Part shown: piece by piece, positions 18,488 to 28,099 of the stretch | How positions within the stretch are numbered: position 1 is the stretch's first letter | Layout of the letters: every line of letters begins with the position of its first letter | Assembly: GCF_900187855.1 (NCBI RefSeq) | Contig: NZ_FYEG01000003.1 | Location: 186,001-250,000, forward strand | DNA length: 64,000 bases | DNA from: Actinomyces minihominis | GTDB lineage: Bacteria > Actinomycetota > Actinomycetes > Actinomycetales > Actinomycetaceae | Reading direction: 5' to 3' | Notes under the pieces: model-generated | What the model was told of the DNA's origin: nothing | Databases searched by the model: none | Seen by the model: only the letters and a program-made list of their open reading frames with translations | Program-made: the position numbers and the translations under genes

Positions 18488-20731
18488 TTAGCGGTTTTCT
18501 GCTGCCTCCTCGTCCAAATCGTGGACAACATCGGGGACGAAGGGGTTAAGCGGTTCCGGGTAGTGACATGCGGTCTGCATGTCATAGGAACCCTCGCGCG
18601 GCTTCAGCTCCGGGCGCTCGTCAATACACAGCTGCTGCTTGTCTTCAGGAAGCAGCTTGAACAACGGGCACCTGGTGCGGAAACGGCAACCCGAGGGAGG
18701 GTCAGCTGGTGAGGGCAGGTCACCACTCAGCAGGATTCGCTCCCTGGAGCGCTCAAGGCGGGGGTCGGGGATCGGAATAGCGGAGAGCAGAGCCTGGGTG
18801 TAGGGGTGCTGCGGGGCGCGGAAGACCTCTTCCACGTCACCCTTCTCAACAATGACACCCAGGTACATGACCGCAACCCGGTCGGCAATGTGACGCACGA
18901 CGGAGAGGTCGTGGGCCACGAAGAGGTACGACAGTCCCAGCTTGGCCTTGAGCTCATCCAGCAGGTTGATTACACCAGCCTGAATCGACACGTCCAGGGC
19001 CGAGACGGGCTCATCAAGGACCAGCAGCTTCGGCTCTAGAGCCAGGGCCCGGGCGATGCCGATGCGCTGACGCTGACCGCCAGAGAAGTGACGGGGGTAC
19101 CGGTTTAGGTGCGCGCGCTCAAGACCAACAAGTTCGATCAGCTCTGCGATGCGCTCCTGGATCTGGGTCTTGCTGTAGCCGTTGTACTTGAGGGGCTCAG
19201 CCAGGATCTCAGAGATCGGCATGCGTGGATCAAGCGAGGCCATGGGGTCCTGGAAGACAACCTGAAGATCCTGACGGACCTTCTTGCGATCAGACTTACC
19301 AATCTGCGCGGTATCCCTACCCAGAACCACGATCTTGCCCTCTTCTGGGGCATGCAGGTCGAGGATCTCGAGAAGAGTGGTCGTCTTGCCACAACCGGAC
19401 TCACCCACCAGACCCATGGTCTCTCCGGCCTTGATACGGAAGGAGATTCCGTCGACGGCGTGCACCGAGCCAATCTGTCGCTTGAAGACCGCACCCTTCA
19501 TCAGGGGGAAGGTCTTCACGACGTTGGTGAGCTCAAGGATGTTCTCACGTTCATCACGGCTGCGGCGCCCCGCCATGCGATCGATGTGGCGGGGAATCGG
19601 GTAGATATCCTTGTAGTGCCAGCCGTGCTCCGCGATCTCATCCTGACGGATACAAGCTGCACGGTGAGGTAGACCGAAGTCAGGGCCACGATCTTCACCC
19701 GCGGCTTCGACGCGGGCTTCCTCTATCGCTAGTACGGGCTCGGACAGAAGCTGTAGGGTCGGTTCGCCCTGCAGGCACGCCTCAACGGCCATGGGGCAGC
19801 GCGGCGCGAAGGGACAGCCCGTGGGCTTCTTCAGCATCGAGGGTGGGTTACCGTCCAGGGTCGCTAGGGCCGAATCTGACTTCTCATCCGGACGAGGAAG
19901 AGCGCCAAGTAGGCCAATCGTGTACGGCATGTGGGGGCGGTAGAAGACTTCGTCAACCGGTCCGGACTCTACGACCTTGCCGGCGTACATAACGGAGACC
20001 TTGTCGGCCATGCCCGCCACGACCCCGAGGTCATGGGTAATCATGATGACGGCAGCGCCGGTTTCTCTCTGCAGTGTGCGAAGCAGGTCGAGAATCTGCG
20101 CCTGGATCGTCACGTCGAGAGCGGTGGTTGGCTCATCCGCAATAATCAGATCGGGATCGTTGGCAATCGCCATAGCAATCATGACGCGCTGGCGCATTCC
20201 CCCGGAAAACTCGTGGGGGAACGCCTTGATACGAACCTCTGGGTTCGGAATCCCCACCAGACCAAGAAGTTCGATCGCGCGGGCTTCCGCATCCTTTTCA
20301 GACATCTTCTGGTGGATCTGCAGCGCTTCAACCAGTTGCGTTCCGATGGTGTAGACCGGGGTCAGAGCTGAAAGTGGGTCCTGGAAGACCATCGAGAGCA
20401 CCTTGCCGCGAATCTGCGACATGTAGGCGTCTGACCTGCCGAGGATCTCGGTTCCATACATCTCGATGGAGCCCTCAACCTTAGCGGCCTCATCAAGCAG
20501 ACCCATGATTGCCATTGAGGTGACCGATTTGCCCGAACCGGACTCACCAACAATGCCCAGTACCTCTCCGTTGCGCAGGGTGAAGTTCACTCCACGAACC
20601 GCGTGAACCGGGCCGTCCTCGGACGGGAAGGTCACCTTCAGGTCCCGAACGGACAAGACGGGGACGCCCTCACCTCGCTCAGGAAGTGCTGAACTTTCAA
20701 ACACAGGCTGGTTCTTGTTCCGCCGGCTCAC
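18488..20731 (-). CDS. dppDF: Fused peptide ABC transporter ATP-binding protein (DppD-DppF)
   Basis: 747 aa with two complete ABC ATPase domains in one chain. First: Walker A GESGSGKS (62-69), signature FSGGMRQR, Walker B LIIADEP. Second: Walker A GESGCGKT (about 445), signature FSGGQRQR, Walker B LLVLDEP. Each half ends with an oligopeptide-transporter C-terminal extension bearing cysteine motifs (CPFAPRCP and CRFRTRCP). In most bacteria D and F are separate; fusion occurs in some actinobacteria. Powers the importer formed with DppB/DppC; start overlaps the dppC stop by 4 nt. Confidence 0.94.
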   Translation of the reverse strand: MSRRNKNQPVFESSALPERGEGVPVLSVRDLKVTFPSEDGPVHAVRGVNFTLRNGEVLGIVGESGSGKSVTSMAIMGLLDEAAKVEGSIEMYGTEILGRSDAYMSQIRGKVLSMVFQDPLSALTPVYTIGTQLVEALQIHQKMSEKDAEARAIELLGLVGIPNPEVRIKAFPHEFSGGMRQRVMIAMAIANDPDLIIADEPTTALDVTIQAQILDLLRTLQRETGAAVIMITHDLGVVAGMADKVSVMYAGKVVESGPVDEVFYRPHMPYTIGLLGALPRPDEKSDSALATLDGNPPSMLKKPTGCPFAPRCPMAVEACLQGEPTLQLLSEPVLAIEEARVEAAGEDRGPDFGLPHRAACIRQDEIAEHGWHYKDIYPIPRHIDRMAGRRSRDERENILELTNVVKTFPLMKGAVFKRQIGSVHAVDGISFRIKAGETMGLVGESGCGKTTTLLEILDLHAPEEGKIVVLGRDTAQIGKSDRKKVRQDLQVVFQDPMASLDPRMPISEILAEPLKYNGYSKTQIQERIAELIELVGLERAHLNRYPRHFSGGQRQRIGIARALALEPKLLVLDEPVSALDVSIQAGVINLLDELKAKLGLSYLFVAHDLSVVRHIADRVAVMYLGVIVEKGDVEEVFRAPQHPYTQALLSAIPIPDPRLERSRERILLSGDLPSPADPPSGCRFRTRCPLFKLLPEDKQQLCIDERPELKPREGSYDMQTACHYPEPLNPFVPDVVHDLDEEAAENR

Positions 20732-21852
20732 AGTTTTCCTCCGGACTTAGAAGTCGGGTCAATGGCATCGCGCAGACCGTCACCGATGAAGTTGATGCAC
20801 ACCAGCATCAGGGTGAGGACCGTCGCGGGTGCCAGGAAGGTCCATGGGAACGAAGTCGCCATTGCCTGACCATCTGCCAACAGCACACCAAGTGATGTTT
20901 CGGGCGGCTGAACCCCGAAACCAAAGTAGGACAGGAACGTCTCCATCATGACTGCCGCCACCACGGCAAGTGTCGCGTCGATAATCAGGTAGGACGAGAC
21001 ATTCGGCAGGATGTGCTTGGTAATTGTCGCCCACGACGGGACAGACATGTACTTAGCAGCGCGCACATAGTCCAGGTTGGTAACCGACAGCGTCATTGAA
21101 CGAATAACGCGAGAAGTCAGCATCCAGGAGAAAGCTGAGAGCAGGAAGATAAAGGTCAACGTCGAGCCCTTGCTGCCACCCATGCGCTGCGTGATGATCG
21201 CAATCAGTAGGAAGGACGGAATCACTAGCAGGAGGTCGATGACCCAGAGGACTGCCTTGTCGTACCACTTGCCAAAGAAAGCTGCCGAGGCACCGACTAG
21301 GGCCGCAACAACGGTCTGAATTGCCGCTACAGAAAGACCGATCACCAGGGACTTACGCAGGCCTGCAACAGTCAGGGCGAACATGTCACGCCCGGTCTGA
21401 CCGGTTCCTAGCCAGTGCTCAGCTGACGGGCCCTGGAGGAAGTTGGAACTATCAACTTCTCGGTAGTCCCACGGGCTCAGGTACGGGCCGATGAGGGCGA
21501 AGATAACGATGAAAATGAAGCCGATTAGACCGAACATCGCTGTCTTAGACCGAGAGAAGCGGCGCCAGATGAGCTGCCCACGAGTCAGGGGCTTGGAGCC
21601 ACCACCCTCGGCAAGCAGAGCATCGTCATCAGCCACGGCCCTGTCCGCTTTAGCAACAAGGACCGGGACTGCACCGCTGTCTGCCTGCTGCTCATAGGGG
21701 GTGGTCAAGCCATCCGGGTCGAGCCCTAGCTCACCGGCGGGGTCAGGCTGACTGCCCCGCGTGTTGTAACCCTCTTCTTCACGCCTAATGGGTTGAGAGT
21801 CGAACTCCGGGTGCGAAGGATCGCTGCTGTTCTTGTTATCTTCAAAAGCCAC
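20728..21852 (-). CDS. dppC: Peptide ABC transporter permease, DppC type
   Basis: 374 aa. A long polar N-terminal region (about 100 residues) precedes the OppC-type N-terminal helix (FIFIVIFALIGPYLSPWDY) and the five-helix permease core. The coupling motif region YVRAAKYMSVPSWATITKHI matches the EAA loop. Works with DppB as the membrane channel of the peptide importer. The extended N-terminus is longer than typical (about 300 aa family length). Overlaps dppDF by 4 nt and follows dppB by 14 nt. Confidence 0.92.
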   Translation of the reverse strand: MAFEDNKNSSDPSHPEFDSQPIRREEEGYNTRGSQPDPAGELGLDPDGLTTPYEQQADSGAVPVLVAKADRAVADDDALLAEGGGSKPLTRGQLIWRRFSRSKTAMFGLIGFIFIVIFALIGPYLSPWDYREVDSSNFLQGPSAEHWLGTGQTGRDMFALTVAGLRKSLVIGLSVAAIQTVVAALVGASAAFFGKWYDKAVLWVIDLLLVIPSFLLIAIITQRMGGSKGSTLTFIFLLSAFSWMLTSRVIRSMTLSVTNLDYVRAAKYMSVPSWATITKHILPNVSSYLIIDATLAVVAAVMMETFLSYFGFGVQPPETSLGVLLADGQAMATSFPWTFLAPATVLTLMLVCINFIGDGLRDAIDPTSKSGGKL

Positions 21853-21866
21853 AGTTTCTCCCCTCC

Positions 21867-22850
21867 CTAACTAACGCGCACGCGCGGGTCGGCCACAACA
21901 GTAAATACATCTGCAAGCATCAACCCAAAGAAGGTTGTCGCAGCTGAGAACGCAACCACCGCCACGGTGCCATTGATGTCATGGCCAGTAATTGAGGTGA
22001 CGGAGAAAATTCCCATGCCGTGCCAGGAGAAGATTCGCTCTGTAATCGTCGCTCCCGTGAACAGTCCCGCAATCACAAAGGCGAAGTAGGTCGCCATGGG
22101 GATAAGTGCTGTGCGGAGGGCGTGCTTGCGAACTGCTGCCCCCTTACGCAAGCCCTTGGCACGAGCGGTTCGCACATAGTCGGCACCAAGGGTGTCAAGC
22201 ATGAGGTTGCGCTGGTAGCGCGAGTAGGTGGCAATACCACCAAGCGACATCGAGATGGTGGGCAGCAGGAGGTGCTGCAGACGGTTAACTATCTCTGCAC
22301 CGGGATAGTTACCGATATTTCCGGTCTCGCCGACAAACTCGAAGAATCCCGTACCGGTGGCCTGGTTGAACCGAACAGCCATGATCTGCAGGAGGGTCGC
22401 AATGACGATGGTCGGAGTGGAGATGATGATAAGCGATATCAGGGAAACTGCACGGTCCGAGAACTTGTGCTGGCGGGTGGCACTCCACGCACCAAGGGCA
22501 ACACCGCCGATGATGCCCACAAACGAACCGATGGTGATGAGGCGAACTGAAACCCAGATCCTGGTGGCGAGAATCTTGTTGACGTAGTCACCCTTAGGCG
22601 TACGACCCCAGTCCCAGTGCAAGACGACATTTTGCAGCCAGGTCCAGTACCTCTCAAGAAGAGGAATGTCGGGATTAATGTTGTATGCCGTCAGCATGGC
22701 GTTAACGGAATCAACATCAAGGTTGGGGTTGGTGAAGTCGAACTGCGTGCGCGGGTTAAGCGCCGTGCCTGCCAGAAGATAGGCAAGGGAGACTGCTATG
22801 AAGAGCAGCACCAGGTAGTTCAACAACCGCCTGAATAGGTAACGGTACAT
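21867..22850 (-). CDS. dppB: Peptide ABC transporter permease, DppB type
   Basis: 327 aa. Starts MYRYLFRRLLNYLVLLFIAV, the characteristic first helix of DppB/OppB permeases, followed by a large periplasmic-side loop and five further helices; the EAA loop reads YVRTARAKGLRKGAAVRKHA. First gene of the importer operon. The frame remains open upstream to 23024, but those residues are not permease-like and the promoter lies inside them, so the ATG at 22850 is chosen despite a weak ribosome-binding site. Confidence 0.92.
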   Translation of the reverse strand: MYRYLFRRLLNYLVLLFIAVSLAYLLAGTALNPRTQFDFTNPNLDVDSVNAMLTAYNINPDIPLLERYWTWLQNVVLHWDWGRTPKGDYVNKILATRIWVSVRLITIGSFVGIIGGVALGAWSATRQHKFSDRAVSLISLIIISTPTIVIATLLQIMAVRFNQATGTGFFEFVGETGNIGNYPGAEIVNRLQHLLLPTISMSLGGIATYSRYQRNLMLDTLGADYVRTARAKGLRKGAAVRKHALRTALIPMATYFAFVIAGLFTGATITERIFSWHGMGIFSVTSITGHDINGTVAVVAFSAATTFFGLMLADVFTVVADPRVRVS

Positions 22851-22951
22851 AAGGCCAAGTCTTTCCGTGTTCCCCGCAACGGGCACAAATCCGCCTGGGC
22901 TGGACATCGTCAGACACCAACGCACGCAGAACTGGTTGCGAAGTGCCCTCC

Positions 22952-22979
22952 AGAATAGCGCGGGCGCGGGCATTGTCAG
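22952..22979 (-). promoter_or_regulatory. Putative sigma70-type promoter of the dpp operon
   Basis: On the minus strand -35 CTGACA (5/6), 16-nt spacer, -10 TATTCT (4/6, fits TANNNT). Would give a leader of about 95 nt before dppB. Lies just downstream of the inverted repeat at 22988-23012. Confidence 0.5.
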
Positions 22980-22987
22980 CAACTGTT

Positions 22988-23012
22988 CTGTGCAAAACGC
23001 GATTCTGCACAG
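22988..23012. promoter_or_regulatory. Inverted repeat, operator candidate between dppB and the MFS gene
   Basis: Perfect 7-bp arms CTGTGCA and TGCACAG separated by 11 nt. It abuts the -35 box proposed for dppB and lies 27 nt before the divergent MFS start, so one regulator could control both. Confidence 0.45.
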
Positions 23013-23039
23013 TGCATTCAGCAATTAGAGTACATAGAT

Positions 23040-24326
23040 ATGTCGCAGATACCCCACTCGGTACCGCGTCCCAGTCGAGGTGTGAACTCGGGACGAACCG
23101 GAGCCCTTGTCCTCCTGATGATCCTTGCTTCCATCGTGACAGCCTCTAGCCTGCGGCCGGGTGCAACCTCGATCGGACCCGTGCTCCCAGAGCTAATTGC
23201 CTCCCTCCAAATGAGCGGTATCACCGCCGGTGTGCTAACAGCCCTTCCTGGGATCTGTTTCGCAGTAGTGGGATTGCTCTCTAACCGTCTCACCACTTGG
23301 ACAGGTATTGCGGGAGCCCTTGTTATTGCGACCTTCGTCTCTACCCTAGGTTTGGTCTCTCGGGCGCTCACTGACTCCTGGGTTCTCTTCCTAGTGTTTT
23401 CCACCATCGCGCTCTCGGGGATGGCCATTGGTAATGTCGTGCTACCCGCCCTCATCAAAAAGGAGTTCCCCCGCAGGGCTGCGCAGATGGCGACCACCTA
23501 TACAACGTTCCTCGCAGTTGGCGCCACCGTACCGACCTTCCTCACACCCGTTCTGGCAACTAGCGGAGATGAGCGGCTGGGAGTTGGGGAGGGGTGGCGG
23601 CTTGCTATCGGCGCCTGGGGCAGCATCTCTCTGGTGGCATTCATCCTCTGGCTCCTCCTCTATATCCGCGATCGACAGCTAAGGCAGAAGGAATCACCAC
23701 TGCCAGCGGCCGGACGGACCGGCCGACCGGCTGTTTGGCGTTCGAGGACGGCCGTGGCACTCATGTTCTTCTTCGGCCTCCAGTCCATGCAGGCCTACAT
23801 TCAGTTTGGATGGGCCCCAGCCGCCTACCGTGCAGGAGGCCTCGATCCAACAGCCGCTGGGCTCATGCTGTCGATCATCGCCCTCGGGGGAGTGCCCGGC
23901 GGTCTGCTCATGCCCATGCTGGTAGCCAGAGGGCGGGGATTACGAGGTCTAATCTCTCTCTTTGGCGTCCTTCTCGCAGTCGGATACCTGGGGATTGCCT
24001 TCCTTCCCACCACGCTTCCATGGGTCTGGGCAGTCTGCCTTTCCATCTCTGGGTTCTGCTTCCCAACGGCCCTCACCCTGATCATCGAGAAAACGGACAA
24101 CGCCACCACCACCGCCGCCGTCTCCGGGTTTGTCCAGCCCATCGGGTACCTGCTCGCCGCGGTGGGTCCCCTGCTCGTGGGGGTCATTTTTGGGGCGTTG
24201 GGCAACTGGACCCCCATCATGCTCGTCCTCGCCCTCACCGCCGTTCCGATGACCCTGGCCGGAATCATTGCTGTTCGAGGACGAACCGTGGACCACGAGT
24301 TGGAAGAGAAAACACACCGCCACTAG
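23040..24326 (+). CDS. MFS transporter, CynX/NimT family
   Basis: 428 aa with twelve predicted membrane helices, starting near LVLLMILASIVTASSLRPGA, a pattern (LRP after helix 1) typical of the CynX/NimT group, whose members export or import small anions, cyanate-type compounds or nitroimidazoles. The substrate cannot be read from sequence. Divergent from the dpp operon. No good ribosome-binding site precedes the ATG; a GTG at 23082 is an alternative start that leaves all helices intact. Confidence 0.85.
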   Translation: MSQIPHSVPRPSRGVNSGRTGALVLLMILASIVTASSLRPGATSIGPVLPELIASLQMSGITAGVLTALPGICFAVVGLLSNRLTTWTGIAGALVIATFVSTLGLVSRALTDSWVLFLVFSTIALSGMAIGNVVLPALIKKEFPRRAAQMATTYTTFLAVGATVPTFLTPVLATSGDERLGVGEGWRLAIGAWGSISLVAFILWLLLYIRDRQLRQKESPLPAAGRTGRPAVWRSRTAVALMFFFGLQSMQAYIQFGWAPAAYRAGGLDPTAAGLMLSIIALGGVPGGLLMPMLVARGRGLRGLISLFGVLLAVGYLGIAFLPTTLPWVWAVCLSISGFCFPTALTLIIEKTDNATTTAAVSGFVQPIGYLLAAVGPLLVGVIFGALGNWTPIMLVLALTAVPMTLAGIIAVRGRTVDHELEEKTHRH

Positions 24327-24429
24327 GACACAAAGTTCGTCCTCCTGCCCTAATGGAACGCTAATCAACGGGTGTCTCGAAGCCCTGTTGGGTAGTCTGT
24401 CCCATGTAGCGACCACAAGGGAGTGGAAA

Positions 24430-25023
24430 TTGCAGACTTCAGAAGCATTCACCGTGCCCTGGGAGACCGGGGTTTGGACGAACACGCCAGAATCAGTTCG
24501 CGACGGTGCGCTGGGACTCTCTGTCACTGCCAGTGCGATGTCTGACGCCTGGAGTGGGCCCCACAACTACTGGCAGGCAACCTCGGAGAATGCGCTGGTC
24601 ACCAAACTGCTGCCGAATCAGGCCATGGAGGTATCGTTCATCGCCGATATGACGGAGCAGTACGACCAGGCCGGCATCTTTCTCGCGGTGGATGAGACCA
24701 CCTGGGCGAAGGCCGGCATGGAACTTGTCAAGGGCCAACTGCGTCTGACCGCAACTGTGACCAGAGGCCAGTCTGACCGGTCAATGTGCAGGGTATCCGA
24801 CTGGAACGGGCGCCTCATTCGGGTTCGAGCTGCCTGGAGTGACAACTTGATGGCAATCTACGCGGCCGTCGACACCGACCCCTTCAAACTGGTCCGTCTC
24901 TTCCCCATGAATGAGGGGCTGACACTGGTGGCTGGCCCCTACGTGGCTTCGCCCCGTCGTGGCGACTTCACCACCACCTTTACCGCCTGGCGCATCACCG
25001 GGTCTGATCTAGATGAAAGCTGA
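24430..25023 (+). CDS. DUF1349 domain protein
   Basis: 197 aa. Resembles the DUF1349 family, a concanavalin-like beta-sandwich (HNYWQATSENALVTKLLPNQ; YDQAGIFLAVDETTWAKAGM). Such proteins are often near carbohydrate enzymes. Start: no in-frame ATG exists near the domain, but TTG at 24430 follows GGGAGTGGAAA at good spacing, and upstream residues are not DUF1349-like. The last 11 nt overlap the next gene, a GH13 glucosidase, arguing for one unit and a carbohydrate role (inference). Confidence 0.8.
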   Translation: MQTSEAFTVPWETGVWTNTPESVRDGALGLSVTASAMSDAWSGPHNYWQATSENALVTKLLPNQAMEVSFIADMTEQYDQAGIFLAVDETTWAKAGMELVKGQLRLTATVTRGQSDRSMCRVSDWNGRLIRVRAAWSDNLMAIYAAVDTDPFKLVRLFPMNEGLTLVAGPYVASPRRGDFTTTFTAWRITGSDLDES

Positions 25024-26707
25024 TCGTAACTGGTGGCGGTCAGCGGTCATCTACCAGGTTTATCCGCGGTCATTCCAGGATTCAACCGGCTCCGGCATGG
25101 GCGACCTCGCCGGGATCACCCGGAGAATCGACTACCTGGCCGGTCTCGGCGTGGATGCACTGTGGCTCAGTCCCTTCTACCCCTCCCCGCAGGTGGATGC
25201 TGGATACGATGTGGCGGCCTACTGCGATGTCGACCCGCTTTTCGGTAGTCTGGCTGACTTCGACCTGCTTCTCGAGGCCGCCCATAACCGCGGTCTGCGC
25301 ATCCTCATCGACCTCGTCCCCAACCACAGTTCTGACCAGCACCCACTGTTCCAGGCCGCGCTGGCTTCCCCTCCCGGCAGTCCGCAACGCGCGATGTACC
25401 ACTTCGTCGATGCCGACCCGGAGAAACCTCTGACACCCCCGAGCAACTGGACCTCCGTGTTTGGAGGCCCCAGCTGGACGCTGGTGAAGGGCGTCGAGGG
25501 CGAGCGTGACCAGTGGTACTACCACCTCTTTGCTGCCGAGCAGCCTGACTTTAACTGGGAGAACACCGCGGTACTCACCTTCTTCGAGGACGTTCTGCGC
25601 TTCTGGCTGGACCGTGGTGTTGACGGGTTCCGCATCGATGTCTCCGACGCCCTCATCAAGAACACCAACTGGCCCAACACCGAAGGCGGCTGGCCCGACA
25701 TTCCGAAGGACGACAGCAGTCCGGTCCATGACATCTACCGCCATTTCCGCGGCATAATCGATGACTATCCGGAAGCGATGGCCGTCATTGAGACCGGCGC
25801 CGAGGACGACATCGTCGCCCTCTTTCTTCGGGAAGACGAGATGCACCAGGCCTTCAACTTCCGTTTCCTCAAAACAGGGTGGAACGGAGGCCAGATCGCC
25901 CATGCCGTAGAAGAGTCAATGGCGGCATACTCGACGGTGGGAGCCCCCACCACCTGGGTCACGGACAATCACGACACCACCCGTTCGGTAACGCGCTACG
26001 CCACGGGAACTTCACTGTCCGGGGCCTACGTACCCACTGCTCATGACGATGAGGACGACTTTGATCCTGGCGAGGGAAAGCGCAGAGCCCGAGCCATGTC
26101 GGTCCTGCTACTTTCCCTTCCCGGCAGCGCCTACATCTATGCCGGGCAAGAGTTGGGTTTGCCCGAAGTTACAGACCTTCCCTATGGGGTACTGACTGAC
26201 CCGGCCTTTTTCCGTACAGGAGGTGAGGTCCGAGGTCGTGATGGCTGTCGTGTTCCCCTCCCCTGGTCGGGCACAGCGGCGCCCTTCGGGTTCTCAGATG
26301 AGGCCGAAGTGACGACCTGGCTGCCGCAACCCGCCGAGTGGGATGCACTGACAGTAGAACGCCAAGAAGACGATCCCGCATCGATGCTGAGCCTCTACCG
26401 TCACCTGCTTCAGCTTCGCCGTAGTTTTACAGCTCTTGGAACCGGGCTGGTGCAGTGGGTTCAAACTCCGGAGGAGACGGCAACCACCGACATCATGCAC
26501 ATTCGGTTCCACCCCGCCGAGCCGGAGTCTTCACCCGACCAGGCGACTATCGACCTCATTATGAACTTTGGCCCCGAACCAGTTGGGCTGCCGCCGGAGA
26601 CAGCCGACGAAACCGTGCTCGTCAGCAGCGCCCCCCTGGAGGGAGCTGTGCTGCCCGGGGAGTGCTGCGCACTCTTTATCCGGTCAACGGCAGTTCCCTC
26701 GAGTTAG
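25013..26707 (+). CDS. GH13 alpha-glucosidase (oligo-1,6-glucosidase type)
   Basis: 564 aa, cytoplasmic (no signal peptide). Conserved GH13 regions: LVPNHSSDQHP, nucleophile Asp in GFRIDVSD (about D209), acid/base Glu in AVIETGAED (about E260), and TDNHDTTRS (about 318-326). Start WWRSAVIYQVYPRSF is typical of alpha-glucosidases acting on short alpha-glucans or sucrose isomers. Exact linkage specificity is unclear. ATG lies inside the end of the DUF1349 gene. Its stop overlaps that of hom on the other strand by 4 nt. Confidence 0.92.
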   Translation: MKADRNWWRSAVIYQVYPRSFQDSTGSGMGDLAGITRRIDYLAGLGVDALWLSPFYPSPQVDAGYDVAAYCDVDPLFGSLADFDLLLEAAHNRGLRILIDLVPNHSSDQHPLFQAALASPPGSPQRAMYHFVDADPEKPLTPPSNWTSVFGGPSWTLVKGVEGERDQWYYHLFAAEQPDFNWENTAVLTFFEDVLRFWLDRGVDGFRIDVSDALIKNTNWPNTEGGWPDIPKDDSSPVHDIYRHFRGIIDDYPEAMAVIETGAEDDIVALFLREDEMHQAFNFRFLKTGWNGGQIAHAVEESMAAYSTVGAPTTWVTDNHDTTRSVTRYATGTSLSGAYVPTAHDDEDDFDPGEGKRRARAMSVLLLSLPGSAYIYAGQELGLPEVTDLPYGVLTDPAFFRTGGEVRGRDGCRVPLPWSGTAAPFGFSDEAEVTTWLPQPAEWDALTVERQEDDPASMLSLYRHLLQLRRSFTALGTGLVQWVQTPEETATTDIMHIRFHPAEPESSPDQATIDLIMNFGPEPVGLPPETADETVLVSSAPLEGAVLPGECCALFIRSTAVPSS

Positions 26708-28029
26708 GCACTCACTTCAGAACGCAGGATTGATGCCACTTCACGGACCGAGTCTGCAGCGGCTAGCTGTTTAACAACGGTGGCTAGTGCACCCTCTGTG
26801 GCGCGGTGGGTAAGGATGGTGAGGACTGCGGTGCCACCTTCTTCGCGGCTGCCGTCTTCAGATCCTTCCGAAGCATCCTTCTGATTGACGGACTTGATGG
26901 AGATCCCGTTGTCTGCAAAAACTCCGGCCACCTCGGCAAGGACACCTGCACGATCAGCGATTTTTAGCTGCACCTGGTAGCGGGTAACGGCCACCGAGGC
27001 GTCAAGAACCGGCAGGTTGGCGTAGACCAGCTCACAGGGAGCATTGCCGCCATGAGCGATGTGGGAAGCCGCTGCGACAACATCGGAGAGGACCGCGGTT
27101 GCGGTCGGCGCCCCGCCTGCACCCTGACCGTAGAACATCAGGCGCCCGGCCGATTCGCCGTCAACCACAATCGCGTTGAAGGGACCGTGGACATTCGCAA
27201 GGGTGTGATCGCGCGGAACCAGGGTGGGGTGAACACGAACTGAGATGCCCTCAGACCCATCTTCCTGGGTGATTCGTTCGGCAATTGCCAGAAGCTTGAT
27301 GACATTGCCACCGGCTTCGGCTTCCGCGATGTCGTCCGCGGTGATCTTAGAGATCCCCTCAACCGCCACATCTTCGATTGAAACCCTGGTGTGGAATGCC
27401 AGCGAGGCAAGGATTGCGCACTTTGCAGCTGCATCCAATCCTTCAACGTCGGCGGTCGGGTCAGCTTCGGCAAAGCCCAGCCTCTGGGCTTCCGCCAGCG
27501 CATCCTCATACGATGCGCCGGTCTGTGTCATGGCATCAAGGATGAAGTTGGTGGTTCCGTTGACAATGCCTAGCACGCGCAGGATCTTGTCACCAACCAT
27601 TGACTCTCGAAGGCCGTAGACAACGGGTACTGCACCCGCCACCGCGGCCTCGTAGTAAAGGTCGGCGCCGCCGGCGGTCGCGGCCTCATGGAGTTCCGGT
27701 CCGTGGGCCGCAATCAACGCCTTGTTTCCGGTCACAACAGTCTTACCCTTTCGCAGGGCATCAAGAACTAAGGTCCGCGGCGGTTCGATACCACCGATCA
27801 ACTCGATGACCAGGTCGGCACTATCAATGGCAGCCTGAGCATCGGTTGTCAGCAGAGCCGGATCAATCTCCGCGTCCCGCGGAGCTGAAACATCCCGGAC
27901 CACGACTGACTGCAGGTTCAGTTCTGCCCCGGCGCGCGCCCGCAGATCCCTGCCCTGCTCCTCAATCAGTCGAATCACCTGGGAACCGACGGTGCCCGCA
28001 CCCAATACCGCGACGTTTACTGTTGCCAT
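26704..28029 (-). CDS. hom: Homoserine dehydrogenase
   Basis: 441 aa with N-terminal NAD(P)-binding motif VAVLGAGTVGSQV, catalytic middle domain (GTTNFILDAMTQTGASYEDA, EADPTADVEGLDAAAK) and a C-terminal ACT domain (ADRAGVLAEVAGVFADNGIS) for feedback by threonine. Reduces aspartate semialdehyde to homoserine, the branch toward threonine and methionine. Start MATVNVAVLGAG with GAAGGA upstream; 36 codons of open frame before it are not family-like. Last gene of the dapB-dapL-lysA-hom cluster. Confidence 0.96.
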   Translation of the reverse strand: MATVNVAVLGAGTVGSQVIRLIEEQGRDLRARAGAELNLQSVVVRDVSAPRDAEIDPALLTTDAQAAIDSADLVIELIGGIEPPRTLVLDALRKGKTVVTGNKALIAAHGPELHEAATAGGADLYYEAAVAGAVPVVYGLRESMVGDKILRVLGIVNGTTNFILDAMTQTGASYEDALAEAQRLGFAEADPTADVEGLDAAAKCAILASLAFHTRVSIEDVAVEGISKITADDIAEAEAGGNVIKLLAIAERITQEDGSEGISVRVHPTLVPRDHTLANVHGPFNAIVVDGESAGRLMFYGQGAGGAPTATAVLSDVVAAASHIAHGGNAPCELVYANLPVLDASVAVTRYQVQLKIADRAGVLAEVAGVFADNGISIKSVNQKDASEGSEDGSREEGGTAVLTILTHRATEGALATVVKQLAAADSVREVASILRSEVSA

Positions 28030-28099
28030 CTTCAGTCCTTCGTGACGAGGTCGCGGTAGGGACGCATCCCATCGCATCCCTACCGTGTTTGGCGCTAGG

